Shown: piece after piece, positions 1 through 14,333 of the stretch
How positions within the stretch are numbered: the first letter of the stretch is position 1
Layout of the letters: every line of letters begins with the position of its first letter
Source: Leptodontidium sp. MPI-SDFR-AT-0119
Lineage: Eukaryota; Ascomycota; Leotiomycetes; Helotiales; Leptodontidiaceae
NCBI GenBank assembly: GCA_020726505.1
Contig: JAHLEZ010000004.1
Location: 1,426,001 to 1,490,000, forward strand
Length of the DNA stretch: 64,000 bases
Direction of reading: 5' to 3'
Notes under the pieces: model-generated
Seen by the model: the letters and a program-made list of their open reading frames with translations, nothing else
What the model was told of the DNA's origin: nothing
The model's database searches: none
Made by a program: the position numbers and the translations under genes

Positions 1-184
1 GCAGAATGCTGGTAACGAAAGACTCGCTGTAGTGAGGTTGTTGGAAGACGACGACCTTTTTGCGCAGACCTGATCTGCTCAGCTGTTAGCTACGAGGCGG
101 GGTATGGGTAGATAGCGGGGTTGTTTCTCACGTTCCAGGCTTCTGATCCGTGAAGGACTTGAAGCTGACTTCTTGCACACTCAT
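1..184 (-). CDS. pgm2: Phosphoglucomutase, 5' part (cut by left edge)
   Basis: Interconverts glucose-1-phosphate and glucose-6-phosphate in the cytosol. Two exons are visible on the minus strand: 132..184 and 1..74, with a 57-nt intron (75..131, gtgaga...gagcag). The joined product begins MSVQEVSFKSFTDQKPGTS and continues GLRKKVVVFQQPHYSESF. This is the N-terminus of eukaryotic PGM: the TDQKPGTSGLRKKV block carries conserved residues of the alpha-D-phosphohexomutase entry domain. Only about 42 residues of a roughly 550-residue enzyme are present; the rest, with the catalytic phosphoserine, lies left of the window. The start ATG at 184 gives the family's usual N-terminal length. Confidence 0.93.
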
Positions 185-743
185 GATTGCGGTGTATGTT
201 GTTTGCAGAGGAGAATTGAGGGATATTCGTGAGGTATTTGAGGAGGAGGAGGTTGTTGCGTAGAAAGCAGCGAAGGAAATGTCTCTGGCGTTCAATCAAA
301 GAAGGCGGCGAGCGACCAGCTCGTGGGGGCGTTCAACAAACGTCACTGAGCCAATCCGAACAGCCAAGTCCAGCAGGGGTCCTTCCCTTCCAGCCACCAA
401 TCAATAACAAACTGAAATAAAACGACTATTTGGACGAGAATGATGTTTGGTGTGGGTGGACAATTGTTATATTCTGGCTTGATGCCGGCAATTACGCTCT
501 ATGGAATATCCGAGGCCGGGAGAGAGGAGAGTAAAGGCGATAAAGGGTGAGAAGTCATCTGAGGTCTCTCCCCATGCCTTGAAGGATGTAGGTAAAGCCT
601 CCGACTTCTCTGCCAATTTCCAATTGATACCCCCAAGTCCAAACTGGAGATGCCTTCTGTCTGCGAGTTCTGCAAGTGCTCTTAGTGGCTTGAGACATCC
701 GGGAAGTCATTTCCGTAGCTGAAATGCTCTTCACCACCCCGTC
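185..743. other. Intergenic, promoter side of pgm
   Basis: Lies between the start of phosphoglucomutase and the stop of the oligoribonuclease gene, both on the minus strand. It should hold the pgm promoter and the oligoribonuclease 3' end. No coding pattern or repeat was recognised. Confidence 0.5.
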
Positions 744-1418
744 TCACTTCTTGCCCTGGAATATGACCTCCTTGTAGTATCTAGCTTCCGCAATGCTCTC
801 GAGGATGTCGTCTTTGGCAGTATGCGCACTCTTCTTCTTCGGAACCCCCAAGAGAGTATCCAGGGAACCCCAGCGCTTCAATGCTTCCTTCATAGTGCTA
901 ACGTCGAATAGTCTGTAATGGAGGTGGTCGATGACTTTCTTGTATGGTTCCTGTCGGAGAAAGGCCTTGTCTGCATGGATTGAGTTTCCAGCTAGAAGTG
1001 CCCGTTTGGGTTCCGGTACAATTTTCTTGATATATTCGACGAGTTCGGTGGCTGCTTGATCCGGTGTTGTTTTCGATGCGAGGACTGCCGCCGTAAGGCC
1101 GTTCTCGCCATGTGTCCGAGTACACCATTCATCCTGTGTAGCTTAGTGGTGGCTAGGCAAAGAGAAGAAGAAAGCTGTACCATTTTGTCCATGGTCTCCT
1201 TGGATTGGTGGATAACGGCTCCCCATCCCTTCTCGTCAATTACATCCAGATTCCCATTTGTAATTATGCAGAATATTTCGATAATAACGTCATTGTCAAC
1301 ATCCAGCCCGGTCATCTGCGAGAGCAAGTCAGCGAACCGCATGGCGTTGAAAGTGGCTTAGTGGACAAACCTCACAATCGATCCATACTAACGGGTGGCT
1401 ATTACTGAGTCCGGCCAT
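744..1418 (-). CDS. rex2: Oligoribonuclease (DEDDh 3'-5' exonuclease)
   Basis: Degrades very short oligoribonucleotides to mononucleotides; the yeast homologue Rex2 is mitochondrial. Three exons: 1371..1418, 1181..1315 and 744..1133, giving 190 residues, close to the family length. Exo I is split by the first intron: LVWIDCE then MTGLDVDNDVIIEI (Asp and Glu catalytic). Exo II is GNSIHADKAFL (near residue 110), followed by LHYRLFDVST. Exo III has the His and Asp of SAHTAKDDILESI (near residue 164). The start at 1418 precedes the conserved block by about 10 residues, so no long mitochondrial presequence is encoded in this model. The frame is open upstream for a short way but has no ATG before a stop. 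Confidence 0.93.
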
Positions 1419-2071
1419 TGTATTGTTTGGGAGCGCTTCCTCCGGATTGGGAGATGCGTTCTCGTGCAGAAAATGGGGGGTTATCTAGCAGAAGCCTCGC
1501 AATGTATCTGGCAGCCAGCCTCGCATTTTCCAGGAAAGCCGAAGCAAACAGCTCAAACACAATTAACACGTGATTGGCCCCCTTTTCCAAAGTTTGGCAA
1601 TTTTTCTCTTCGTTCTCGTCTAGCTAATGGTTCCTGGATCCTTTCAAGCTGTCAAGAAGTACAGTTTGTTGCGTGTATCTTGCAGTGGTTGTGATTGTAG
1701 TTGACACTGTCGAACTTAATGAACTTCAAAGCAAGTCCACTAAATTCTTGCTTGATGCGATAGCTCATCACTTGAGATTTCACGATGACGGAAAGGGCGA
1801 TGAGAGATTTGGCAGCTATTGGTTTATTGTCTCAGCTAGTGTCATGGCGATAGAATTATAACTTGAATTGTTTGTACCTTTGTACCTTTGTTTGATTCGT
1901 TTTTGCATTTCTCGTCACTGTTTCTACCTCACCACCGACTTCCAGAAGGAACACAAGTTCAGAGAGCCATGCGGAGTATACACCTTTTCCAATCTTGCTA
2001 TTTTCAAATCATCAATCTTCCATTACAAGACCTCCGACCCAATGCTATCTTCCCATTCCACACACACCAAT
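1419..2071. other. Intergenic
   Basis: Between the oligoribonuclease start and the stop of the next minus-strand gene. Short ORFs here overlap in several frames and show no family motif. Nothing recognised. Confidence 0.45.
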
Positions 2072-2622
2072 CTACCCCCTTGTCGGAACCCCCGAATTCT
2101 CAACCTGCTCCTGTAAATACTCCACCAACTCCTTGTCTCCCCCCTCCCGATCCAAGTCTCTAAGATCGTTCGGAATCGCAATCACGCGAATATCCGTCAC
2201 GGCTCTCTTTGCAATCTCTCTGATCTCCTCTGTCTCCTCATCGAAATATGATCCCGAGACGACCTATCCTCGGCAGTAATTTTAGCCGATACTGTGAGTT
2301 GAAAATAGAGAGGATAGAATGTTCTGGTGTACATACAAAAAGACGTGGAGGCGTGACTAGAGATTTGAGGACATGCTTGACTGTTGCGATGCCTGTGGTG
2401 GAGTTTAGCTTTTATGATGACTTCGGGAGGAAAGTAGGACATACTCTCACAGTTCGCAACATGAACGAGGTTATATTCCTTTTCCAAAGCCTGAGACAGT
2501 TAGCAACCACTCACCCAAAGCCTCTTACTCAATGTATAGTGTACCTTGATGACCTTAACCGTTACATCTTTGGCTCTCTGCGTTTCGCTATCTGCTGATA
2601 CGAGATATACCGGAGCGGACAT
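2072..2622 (-). CDS. Small conserved-looking protein, unknown function (4 exons)
   Basis: Assembled from exons 2545..2622, 2445..2490, 2337..2392 and 2072..2263. All three introns have GT..AG ends and join in frame, giving 123 residues. The product starts MSAPVYLVSADSETQRAKDV, continues through KALEKEYNLVHVANCESIA and PPRLFVVSGSYFDEETEEI, and ends ELVEYLQEQVENSGVPTRG. Alternating hydrophobic strands (VYLVSA, RLFVVSGSYF, DIRVIAIP) and amphipathic helices suggest a small cytosolic alpha/beta fold. There is no signal peptide or membrane segment. I do not recognise the family. The first acceptors are standard; the one before exon 4 (ggatag) is the least certain and was chosen because it removes stops and keeps the frame. 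Confidence 0.72.
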
Positions 2623-3054
2623 AGTGTTGACTTGCGAACTGTAAAGGAGGGCGATCTTGAGCTTTATCTGAAGAAGTTTGACGGACCAAGCAGGAATGCA
2701 GCATCGACAGAATCCCGGGTGAGGTCTTTCATGAGTAAACTCGATGCATTGGAACCGTCACGTGTGAGAAGTCTAAGATTGGACTGAGGTACCTTATTTA
2801 GGAGCTGCATTAAGTGCGATGCCAATTTTGTTGAAGTTGAAGTCTAGTGATGCTACTCGTCTTAGCTCAGGATTTTCGTCAGTTGTTTGTCTTGTTATTG
2901 CGAAAGTCGCTGGGCATTCTCAGCACATTCAATCAGTTATGCAATCTCATGTCATGAGCGCACTATTTCCAGCTTCAATTGATGACTTATGATATTGGCA
3001 CCTCTGACGTACTTAATCTCTCATCATACCATGCAATACTCTTTCCAGACGCAT
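2623..3054. other. Intergenic
   Basis: Upstream of the small unknown gene and downstream of the MDR oxidoreductase, both minus strand. Presumed promoter and terminator sequence; no motif recognised. Confidence 0.45.
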
Positions 3055-4165
3055 TCACATACGGACATGCCATCTATCAAACTTCCCATCCCGATATCCG
3101 TCCAAAGCAGCATTCACCTTGTCTGCATCCAACCCCTCAATGACATTGTACTGCAGCAACTTGACCTCCCCTTCTTCAACCCACTCTGGGAAGATCTTCC
3201 AAAACAACACAGCAAGCTCTGGATGGTGTATCGACGATCCATTCAGCTGTCTCTCATCAAACCCGGCTTTCTTTTGTGCCGCAACATTTTCGTCCGCATT
3301 TCCAGGAACAAGATGAAGCAGAGTTCCTCTCTTCGAGTTTGAAAGTAGGGAGACGCCGAATGTATGATCGCCTCTATTGAATGTGTCGTAGACATACACT
3401 AAGTCATCTCCAACAATTGCTCTAACTTGGGCAGCGAGGTCAGACGCCTTGCGGTCAAGGACGTGTGTTGCGCCGAAGTCCCCCAACTCCTTCTCAGAAT
3501 CCAAGGAAGCTGTAACGACGATCGTTCCAATTCCAGCAATCCGAGCGAACTGAACAGCAAACTTGCCGCAGGCAGTTCCTCCACCGATAATCACTAGCGT
3601 GATGGACTTGTAATCGAATGTCTTTGACTCAGGTGTTCCTGGAAATGGAAAGCCAAAGCCCGCATTAGCTCCCTCGCCTGTGAAAAGAGCAGTGGCAGAA
3701 GTGAAAGCATTAATGGGAAAGACCGCCGCGTCGGCATCAGAGATGTTCTTCGGGACAAGCGCGGAATATCGTTCGTCTACAAGGGTGTATTCTTGAAGTC
3801 CTCCGGATAGATTATTGGCGATGCTGAATAGAGCCTGTGAGAAGATTTTGGAGCCGATTGGGAAAGCTGATGTGTTGGGACCGGTTTTCACGACTTTGCC
3901 GACGAGATCGAAGGCTAAAATGGCTGGGAGATTACTACCGATGTTGAAGACATTGAAATCGCGGAGCTTTTGGTCCAGCGGTGTCACTGTCATTGATTTT
4001 TTTTAGAGACTGTTGGCCAATGTTTGAGTGTGTGTAGGCTTGCTTACTACCAGCGACTGAGATCTTGATAAGCAGCTCATGTTCCTTGGGTTCGGGAATC
4101 GGGATGGTGATTTTTGTGAGAGGCTTTGCGATCTCAGTGAGAGCGAGAGCGGTCTGAGTAGCCAT
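3055..4165 (-). CDS. MDR-family (zinc-type alcohol dehydrogenase-like) oxidoreductase
   Basis: NAD(P)H-dependent oxidoreductase of the medium-chain dehydrogenase/reductase superfamily, resembling fungal ToxD/enoyl-reductase-like proteins. Exons 4051..4165 and 3055..3986 give 348 residues. The N-terminal GroES-like half includes LLIKISVAVTPLDQKLRDF (across the intron), then LAFDLVGKVVKTGPN and FPIGSKIFSQ. The Rossmann half has the nucleotide loop VIIGGGTACGKFAVQFARIA, followed by LGDFGATHVLDRK. No catalytic-zinc Cys/His pattern is seen, as in the quinone/enoyl-reductase branch. Substrate cannot be inferred, and no biosynthetic cluster surrounds it. The start ATG at 4165 matches the usual N-terminus. 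Confidence 0.86.
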
Positions 4166-5347
4166 TCTGTCTGATGTCGTTTTGTTGAATGTCTGGAGAA
4201 GTTAAAAAGTCATCGGATTGTTATGGGGAGGATTATATATATATACTTAGTCTCACACTAAACAGGAAAGAAGGAGTTAAATTACCTACAATTGGTAAAG
4301 TCACCCGCTGCGTCCAAGCTTTGAAATCAAACTGAAGCAATCCAAACGAAGTCGAGGTTGAAGCAGAATCGGAGTAACTATACACCTTAAAACCTCACAT
4401 TGTGATGAAAACGTGTACGGCAGATGGTGTGAAAGGACATAGCGGATTTAATGCCTCCTAATGGCGTCTCAGTGCTACACTGGATAGTACCGCTCGCACA
4501 GGCACCCAATGATATCGTACGCCTGTAAAGAATGTCGAACGGGACCGGGAACGGAAAACAATGTTGCACAAAGAGATCATCTTTCGTACATTTCGTACAG
4601 TTGGTGAGATTCGGTGGATTTATCATCAAGGCATGAGAGCCTGGGAGCCTGATAATTTCGGACCCATATTCGGCGCCCGAAACTTTTAAAATAGAAAGCG
4701 AAGGCCGATGTGAAATCCTGGAGAGAAACACTGATGTTAAGTCATTGGGTTTTGCCGGCTAATTGTCCTGTTGATTGGTAGCATTCTCGGATTGTTCATA
4801 AAAAGAAAGGGCCAGCTAACAGTAATCGTCAATGCCATCACAACAACATCACTACCGGTGCGACGCTGCGCTGCGATACACGACAACGGCATGTCATGAA
4901 CATACCTAAGACGAATCCGCACTAAAAAGTAACACCGCGTCCTGTGCGAATGTCACCACAAAGCTAGGGAAATTGGCCAGTCACTGCTCAGAGAAATAGA
5001 CAGATGTACTTCGATGCCGACAAATCAGCGTCTGAATTCTAAGACATATATGTATGTCCTGTGTGTCTAAGCAAAAGACCGACTTTCTACTTGACCGTGG
5101 TTGAAGAGCCAAGTAAACGCCATGCTGTGAATCAAACCCATTGTTGAAACTTTTCCCGTGAAGACCTTGTAAATGCCGTTGAAGGACAAATGCTTTTCCC
5201 CTAGATCATACCATCATTAATCGTGTTGAAAGTTTCGTCCCACTATCGCCTGTACAAAAGAAAACCCATGAACCAGAATGAAAAGGAAGTCTAGTAACGG
5301 TACCTGGAACAAATTAGCGAAAATTTCAATAATTAGGGTGGAGTTGC
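4166..5347. other. Intergenic, promoter side of the MDR oxidoreductase
   Basis: About 1.2 kb between the oxidoreductase start and the S-adenosylhomocysteinase stop. It holds an alternating TA tract 80 bp from the oxidoreductase ATG (separate entry). Minus-strand ORFs at 4387..4731 and 4737..4922 have no recognisable features and poor codon texture, so I left them out. Confidence 0.45.
4244..4255 (-). promoter_or_regulatory. TATA-like (TA)6 tract upstream of the MDR oxidoreductase
   Basis: A perfect alternating TA tract 79-90 bp upstream of the ATG at 4165. Position and composition fit a TATA element for the minus-strand gene, but this rests on sequence alone. Confidence 0.35.
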
Positions 5348-8203
<2,856 letters not shown>

Positions 8204-9408
8204 ATGGCGGACGTTCCAGCGAAAGAGATCCCCTTGAACTCGGTGCAGATTGAGGCGCTGGTATGATTCAATTCTTCATCTTGGAGGGGATATGACCTAA
8301 TGAGATTTACAGGTGGTTATGAAGATTGTCAAGGCATGCTCTGCGACTTTCCCAACGACAGCGACTGGATCCATTGTAGGCATGGATATTAACGGAACCC
8401 TCCAAATCACCAACTGCTTCCCATTCCCAACCGCAGATATCGCAGCCTCAGATTCTCACCCCAACGATCATATGGCCGCTTCGAACATCGCCGCTGCCGC
8501 TCCTCGATCCAAGTCCAATATCGCATACCAAAACGAGATGATCAAGTACCTGCGAGAGGTTAACGTAGACGCGAATAATGTTGGATGGTACACGAGCGCA
8601 AACATGGGCAACTTCATCAATTCCAGCCTGATCGAGAACCAGTTCCACTACCAAAAGGAGCCAAATGAGAGAACTGTTGCTTTGGTACACGATGTTAGCA
8701 GAAGTTCCCAGGGCGCTTTGAGTCTACGGGCTTTCAGATTATCCCCAACCTTCATGGCTGCATTCAAGGAGAGCAAGTTCACGACCGAGCAGTAAGTTCT
8801 GAGCTGTGGTTTTGGAGATACGATTCTAACATCAAAACAGCATGCAGAAGTCGAAGCTTACCTACAAGGACATTTTGATCGAACTCCCAATCATCATCCA
8901 CAACTCCCACCTCTTGACATCCTTCCTCCACCAAATGCCTGCCGAACTCCCCAAGAAGGATCTCGAAATCCCCGCCAGCCTAGCAGATCTCACCGCAAAC
9001 GCACCTCAAATTCCTCTATACCCCAACCTAGAGTCTCTTGATCTGTCCGTCGATCCCTTCCTGGAGAGAACTTGCGATCAGCTCCTCGATAGCATAGAGA
9101 CACACTACACCGAACTCAACAACTTCCAATACTTCCAAAGACAACTAGCCCGTGAGCAGACAAAGGTCACCGCATGGAAGACGAAGCGAGCGGCGGAGAA
9201 TGCTACCAGAGTCCAACAGAAGCTGGCACCACTTCCTGAGGATGAGTGGGAGAGACTCTTTAAGTTGCCAACCGAGCCAAGTCGATTGGAGGGAATGTTG
9301 AACGCGCGCCAGGTTGAGCAATACTCGAGACAGGTGGACGGATTTACTGCCAGCATCACGAGCAAGATGTTCGCAGTTAAGAGCAATTTGTTGCCCGATT
9401 CTGAGTAG
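8204..9408 (+). CDS. eif3h: Translation initiation factor eIF3 subunit h
   Basis: Non-catalytic MPN-domain subunit of the eIF3 complex, which loads mRNA and Met-tRNA onto the 40S ribosome. Exons 8204..8260, 8313..8791 and 8841..9408 give 367 residues. The MPN domain covers roughly residues 13-160 ([52 protein letters not shown]). The JAMM metal site is absent: the position of the HSH motif reads YTSANMG, as in eIF3h rather than in active deubiquitinases. The C-terminal half is helical ([38 protein letters not shown]). The start ATG sits in atcATGGC context. Confidence 0.95.
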
Positions 9409-9880
9409 AGGTCATATTATGTCGCGGGAGATGGGAAGGCTTTCAGATGAATTTCTGCTATCTCATCTTTGATGACACCTGGGTGTTTGCATGGGCTGGC
9501 GTTCAGAGGGATATGCTGATAAGCGGGTCAACTGACTTAAAATGAGTGGAGGGCATAGATGTCAGCACTGGATTGCGTTTTGCAATCCTGCTTGCTGTTG
9601 TTAAATCAAACATGTAAATTCTCAAACTTGACCCCAGTCCTCAACGTTTGACCTAAAGCATCAGCAAGCCAGTAGTAGGTCATAACACAAAGCATTTCCT
9701 CCCCGAATATCACCCATCCGCCTCGCACAGAGAGTTGAAGTGGTATTGTATTCGTCTCATACTCGTACAATGATGGATACAACCCATATGAATGCTTGTG
9801 TTACCAATTCCGTCCAATCCAAACCCAACTCCTCAATGCTCATGCTTGCTCATACGTCGTTTATCACTCTCCCAACACCG
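9409..9880. other. Convergent intergenic region
   Basis: 3' regions of eIF3h (+) and the Cid2-family gene (-). Nothing else recognised. Confidence 0.5.
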
Positions 9881-10534
9881 TCACTGCTTTCCTTCTCTCC
9901 CCTTCCGCCAATCATTCAACGCCTCTTCCCAATCTCTCCAATCCTCGCCACAGCGTTCACTAACCAACCCCCAACTCCTCGCCCTTATAATATTCTCCAC
10001 ACCCCTCTCCTGCCTCACAAGAGCAGCCAACCTCTCCGTCCTCGCCTCCCTAGGAAAGAACCGTGAAGAATACGGGTCCAATCTCTCATCTACAACCCTC
10101 TCTCGATCCCTCTCACTCTCCACCTGTCTCAGCACCGACTCGGGATCATCAGCGTCCGGACTCGTCGCCACCGACGCACAGTAATTCAGGACATCCGATC
10201 GCATCTGCCATGAAGGGAACAGGACTTGGTTCTTGAAGTTCTGACATGACTTCTGGGGTATGCGGCGCGAGTTTGACGGACGCGGTGTCCGGATTGAGGT
10301 CGAGGAGGGGTCGAAACCGGTAGATGCTGGAGTGAGGAGGGCGTTGAGATTCTGTGTTATGCTGTCGTCTATTGAGGAGCGGGATATACGGAGGAAATCT
10401 ACAGAAATGTGTAAGTAAGTCTGGATCGTATGTTGGTTAAACGGGTAGGGAGATTGAAGCGAACCTCTTAACGCTACGGTATTGAAACAGAATTGGGCGT
10501 TGAGTCTTTCTGGAGGAGGGGGTGGTTGGGCCAT
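9881..10534 (-). CDS. cid2: Cid2-family (caffeine-induced death protein 2-like) protein
   Basis: Exons 10465..10534 and 9881..10398 give 195 residues. The intron (10399..10464) joins NTVALRD with FLRISRSSIDDSITQNLNAL. That LNAQFCFNTVALRDFLRLSRSSIDD-type block is the signature of the Cid2 family, named from a fission-yeast caffeine-sensitivity gene. The rest is hydrophilic and helical, with CQNFKNQVLFPSWQMRSDVL in the middle and an Arg/Glu-rich C-terminus. Biochemical role is not established. The start ATG is the first in frame and places the signature at residue 13. Confidence 0.85.
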   Translation of the reverse strand: MAQPPPPPERLNAQFCFNTVALRGSLQSPYPFNQHTIQTYLHISVDFLRISRSSIDDSITQNLNALLTPASTGFDPSSTSIRTPRPSNSRRIPQKSCQNFKNQVLFPSWQMRSDVLNYCASVATSPDADDPESVLRQVESERDRERVVDERLDPYSSRFFPREARTERLAALVRQERGVENIIRARSWGLVSERCGEDWRDWEEALNDWRKGREGKQ

Positions 10535-11115
10535 TATGTCTGTGGTTGTGCGCTTTGGTGCCTCTACTAGGGAGGTCTTTTTCCAGAAGAAGTTCGCCAG
10601 GTTGAATGAGGAGATGAGGTGTGCTTGAGGATTTGTAAGTGAGGCGAGGCGATATGTAAATACTTAGTCTAGAGGAGCGGCTCTACTGTAGGAGGACAAG
10701 AGGGAAGAGCTGTGTTGCAGGGTTGTTTATCTTAGCGCCTTGGTATCCGATAAGACCTCGGACTCACTACGTCAGAGACTCAGTCGGGGGTCGAGGGATG
10801 CTTGATGAAATGGTTGCTCGTTGTATCCTCCTCCTCCTTCTTTCTTCTTCATTATGTTTGTTACTGTCTACACATACCAATGTTCTCCTTGTACGTTGTT
10901 GGAATCCTTGCTCAAATTACACCCGTCTTTCAAAAGCACCGTCTCCACAGGAGACTTCGTCAAGCCATTGCACTCAGACAAGACTCGTGCCTTGAAAAGT
11001 TTAAATAACCTCCGAGGGTCAAAAAGTCCAACACTTAATTTGTCATCAGTCCATGTTTATATGTTCATATGTTTTGTTTCTGTTCTTTGCTCCCGAATTT
11101 GCTGACTTCAAATAG
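10535..11115. other. Divergent intergenic region; expected N-terminal exon of the carrier not found
   Basis: Between the Cid2 gene start and the first recognisable exon of the mitochondrial carrier. The carrier's first coding exon should lie here (the sequence just before 11116 is a good acceptor, gctgac...aaatag), but I could not identify it. A plus-strand frame near 10930-11010 is open but not diagnostic. Confidence 0.4.
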
Positions 11116-12201
11116 GCAGGAGGCTTTGCTGCATTTACAGTCGACCCAGAAAGTGACTTCAGACGGATCTCCAAGGCCATGCTACCTTGATGGGTATGCG
11201 GCTGGAGCTCAGGACTTACGCTAAACAGCTCGTGTATCCCCTTGATACCCTGAAAACTCGATTTCAAAGTCCAGACTATAAGAAGATATACTATGATGCA
11301 TCCAAGAATGCCTTCAACCGCAAGCTCCTCCTCCGAGGCCTGTACCAGGGAATTGGGAACATCGTTCTCATAACGATACCTTCCTGTGAGTCTGACCTAC
11401 CAACCCAGGATATTGGGTGACTTAGATATTAACAACTCTCCAAGCTGGCGCATTCTTCACCACCTACGAGGCAGTGAAGACGGGCCTCACAAAAGTGGTC
11501 ACCTCAAGCTCAGGGAACGCCGTAATACCCCAACCTATCGTCCACAGCGCCGCATCAGCTATAGCAGAACTAGTATCATGCTTCATCCTCACCCCCGCCG
11601 AAGTCCTCAAGCAAAACGCACAAGTGATCCGTCGTCCAGCCGGAAGCTCAGCATCCAAGACAGCATTCCAGCCGTCCGTCACATTGCAAGCACTGAGACA
11701 GTTCAACAAGCCATCCCAGCTATTTAGAGGATACACTGCGCTGGCAGCTCATAATCTCCCGTTTACCGCTATGCAGTTCCCCATGTTTGAGCATCTGAAG
11801 GAGAGTATCAAGGCTCATCGAAAAGAGAAGGGGATTTTCACTGGGGGTTTGATGGAGACGGCTTTGGTGACGGCTGTCAGTGCTGGGAGCGCGGGATCTG
11901 TTGCTGCTGTTATCACCACGCCTGTTGACGTCGTGAAAACGAGGATCATGCTTTCGGCTGCTGCTGAGAATTCGGAGGCGGAAGCAAAGAAAAAAGTTGA
12001 GAAGGCGAAGAAAGCAGGGCAGTCGCTTAAGAAGCTCGCTAAACAGAAAGGGGGGACGAAAAAGAGTGGCCTGACGGTGGCGCGAGAAGTCATGAGAGAG
12101 AATGGAGTGAAGGGATTATTCAAAGGTGGAATTCTGAGAGCTGCTTGACTGCTTTAGGTAGCGGCCTCTACCTTGGTGTGTATGAGAGTTCAAAAATTTG
12201 A
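11116..12201 (+). pseudogene. Mitochondrial carrier (Pet8/SAM-carrier-like), apparently frameshifted
   Basis: Six-helix carrier of the mitochondrial inner membrane, most like filamentous-fungal Pet8-type carriers. Recognisable parts: AGGFAAFTVD at 11116-11145; LVYPLDTLKTRFQSPDYKK from about 11230 (first Px[DE]xx[KR]); an intron 11386..11444 joining IPS with SGAFFTTYEAVKTGL; FILTPAEVLKQNAQVIRR (second motif); RGYTALAAHNLPFTAMQFP; and ITTPVDVVKTRIM (third). Two problems: the 80 bp between TVD and LVYPLD has no splice pair that joins both in frame, and near 12147 the expected LRAAWTALGSGLYLGVYES is broken because TGG reads as TG. This gives an immediate TGA, and the rest continues in another frame to 12201. 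It may be a pseudogene or an assembly error. Confidence 0.75.
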
Positions 12202-14333
12202 TTGATCTTATTATGGCTGAAGAATTGCCCACTTTTTGTTGACCGTTGTCTGAGATTTGCGTCGTTTCTTGCCATGGAACTTGTCGAACATCTGCTTTAT
12301 GGCTCGTTGCCGCATAAATTATGCATGAATTTCGTTGAAGCTCAAGCCCTGCGTCTCTTTTGCTTCTGCTGGAATGCTTGGGCGAGTACTTTCTTTGATT
12401 GCTAATTTCCCCAATTGGCCTGAGAACCTGAGAACCTGGAAGAATACAAAGCGCCTGGTCCGAGGCATTGGTTCTTCTTAATTTCGAGAGCTCTCGCTGG
12501 TGCTCAACGGATCAGAGAAGTCCACCTAAGACCTTCGGCACTAGGCTTGAAGCTGCAAGCCGAAGATTCGCACCGGAAATACAAGACTGTGGTGGAACGT
12601 AGGGGTATGCTTTGTGCTACATTTGTAGCTATCTGTAGCTTGCTGTACAGCTGCGAAAGTCTAGCTGGCCTATGAAAGAACAGCGGGTGGTGCCGCATAC
12701 AGGTATTCAAGAGCTGCAGTATCTGGCGATGTACCCTCCCAATTAGGACCAGAGAAGATGATAAGAAAGCAAAGTAATGCTAAACTGATCATGACAGATA
12801 AAGATACATGACAACGATGGAGATAGGAAAGAAGTTCCGGCAAAGCAAAGCGCCTCCACGTGGCTGAACGAACGGCTTGCAGACAGCCACGGGTTCGGCT
12901 GGCTTTGACAGAAGAGCCACATTGGATTGCGATTCCTAGGATTTGACGTCTTCCATGTGGGAAGGTTAAGTGCCAGATGCTACTTAGCCTTGGGTTGCAC
13001 AAGAGTTTTAGATATGAGATGTATGCTAGATAAGGAACTATAGTGGCCGATTCGTCCTATATTCCTTGCTATCAAGACGTCAAGTAGTACAAGACAGATG
13101 TGCAGAATTGAAGGTGATGAAGTGGATAGGATCTGTGCATCGTCGACTCCCTTTGTCCGCGAAGAAAGCAGAGATATCCGATTTCAGCAAGTCGGATTGC
13201 AGCCGGTAATCACATCTCAAAGTCAAATCCACCAATGTCGGGCGAGACACAGTCAACAATGTAGCAAGAGCCGAACTTGCAAGATAAGTAAGTCCTGATA
13301 AAGCAGAAAGGGTGTGGTGGAGTTCTTGGAGGCAGATATTCAAACGCTGTAACCGATTTCGGAGCCTGGCCCGAACCGTTTAGTTGATACTTCGGAGAAT
13401 ATTGTATGCAGGCAGATGTAGCGAGGTCGAGTCAATGTTCTCGGTTGGTGATATTACTTAAGAGTAGCATGTTGATTGGTGGTGCTTGTACACGCAGGCC
13501 TGACTCTTGACATGCAGCGGTGAAGCGAGGCAGGCGGAGGGCAACAATCCGCCTCTGAGATTGGACTTCATGCGCAGGAAGAGAAATTGGATGCTCGGTC
13601 GAAGATTATTCGCATCTCAAAGGACACTCCCTCCTTCGGCGACATATTCCCGGGGTTTCAGGGCATTGTCCTGGAAAAGATATCCTAGACATATATTATA
13701 TATCAGCCATGTGAAAGTAATATGATAGGAGCACACTTACTGCATTCCAATCAGGAAACAAAGAACTGCTTCTATTGGGTCTTTGAAGGATGTTCCATAC
13801 CCGCTTCTAGTCTGTCGGACCCGGGACGACCCTTTCTTGCAGATTAGGTTCACTCACCGTTAGTTGACCATATATGCCATTGTGTGGTCGGGGCGGCGTC
13901 CCTTAGCAGCCCAACACACCAAAATACCAACGCACGGTGTGGAGATTGCCAGTAGGCTAAGCCCTGACAAGGTTTGGGTTGCTTCATTCGTTTCCTGCCA
14001 GCAAGCAGTCCCTTCTCCCACATCCGAAGGGGTAGCTCGCCATCGCCCTCATAAATGGCGTCAGATGGCATCTTTTTAAATAAAATGATACAACCTCCCC
14101 CGACGCTCTGATTCACACCCAAAAGGTGTCATTTTACCAAGAGATAAAACCAAGAGCTTCGGTGGGTTGCATATCTTCCTTTCTTTCCTTTCATACACAC
14201 ACTCTCTCTCACAGCACCTTTGGTCTGGTCTTCCTCTTCACAGAGTACCATAGATAGGACGTCAAGCAAGTTGGCCTTTGTCCTCGACTCCCATCACTCG
14301 TTAAGTTCATCTTCTCGAATTCTCCCCATCATC
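12202..14333. other. Gene-poor 2.1-kb stretch
   Basis: Short ORFs on both strands (for example 12670..13002 minus and 13080..13343 minus) have no recognisable domains and unconvincing codon use. The right part (about 14150-14330) is CT-rich and looks like promoter or leader of the UPF0643-like gene. No repeat, RNA or mobile element recognised. Confidence 0.45.

Noticed and set aside
2623..2700. Plus-strand ORF text around 2248-2598 read as a protein
   Set aside because: It is the shadow of the four-exon minus-strand gene at 2072-2622.
12670..13002. 110-codon minus-strand ORF with a hydrophobic stretch that could pass for a signal peptide
   Set aside because: The hydrophobic part is internal, codon texture is poor and no partner exon was found.
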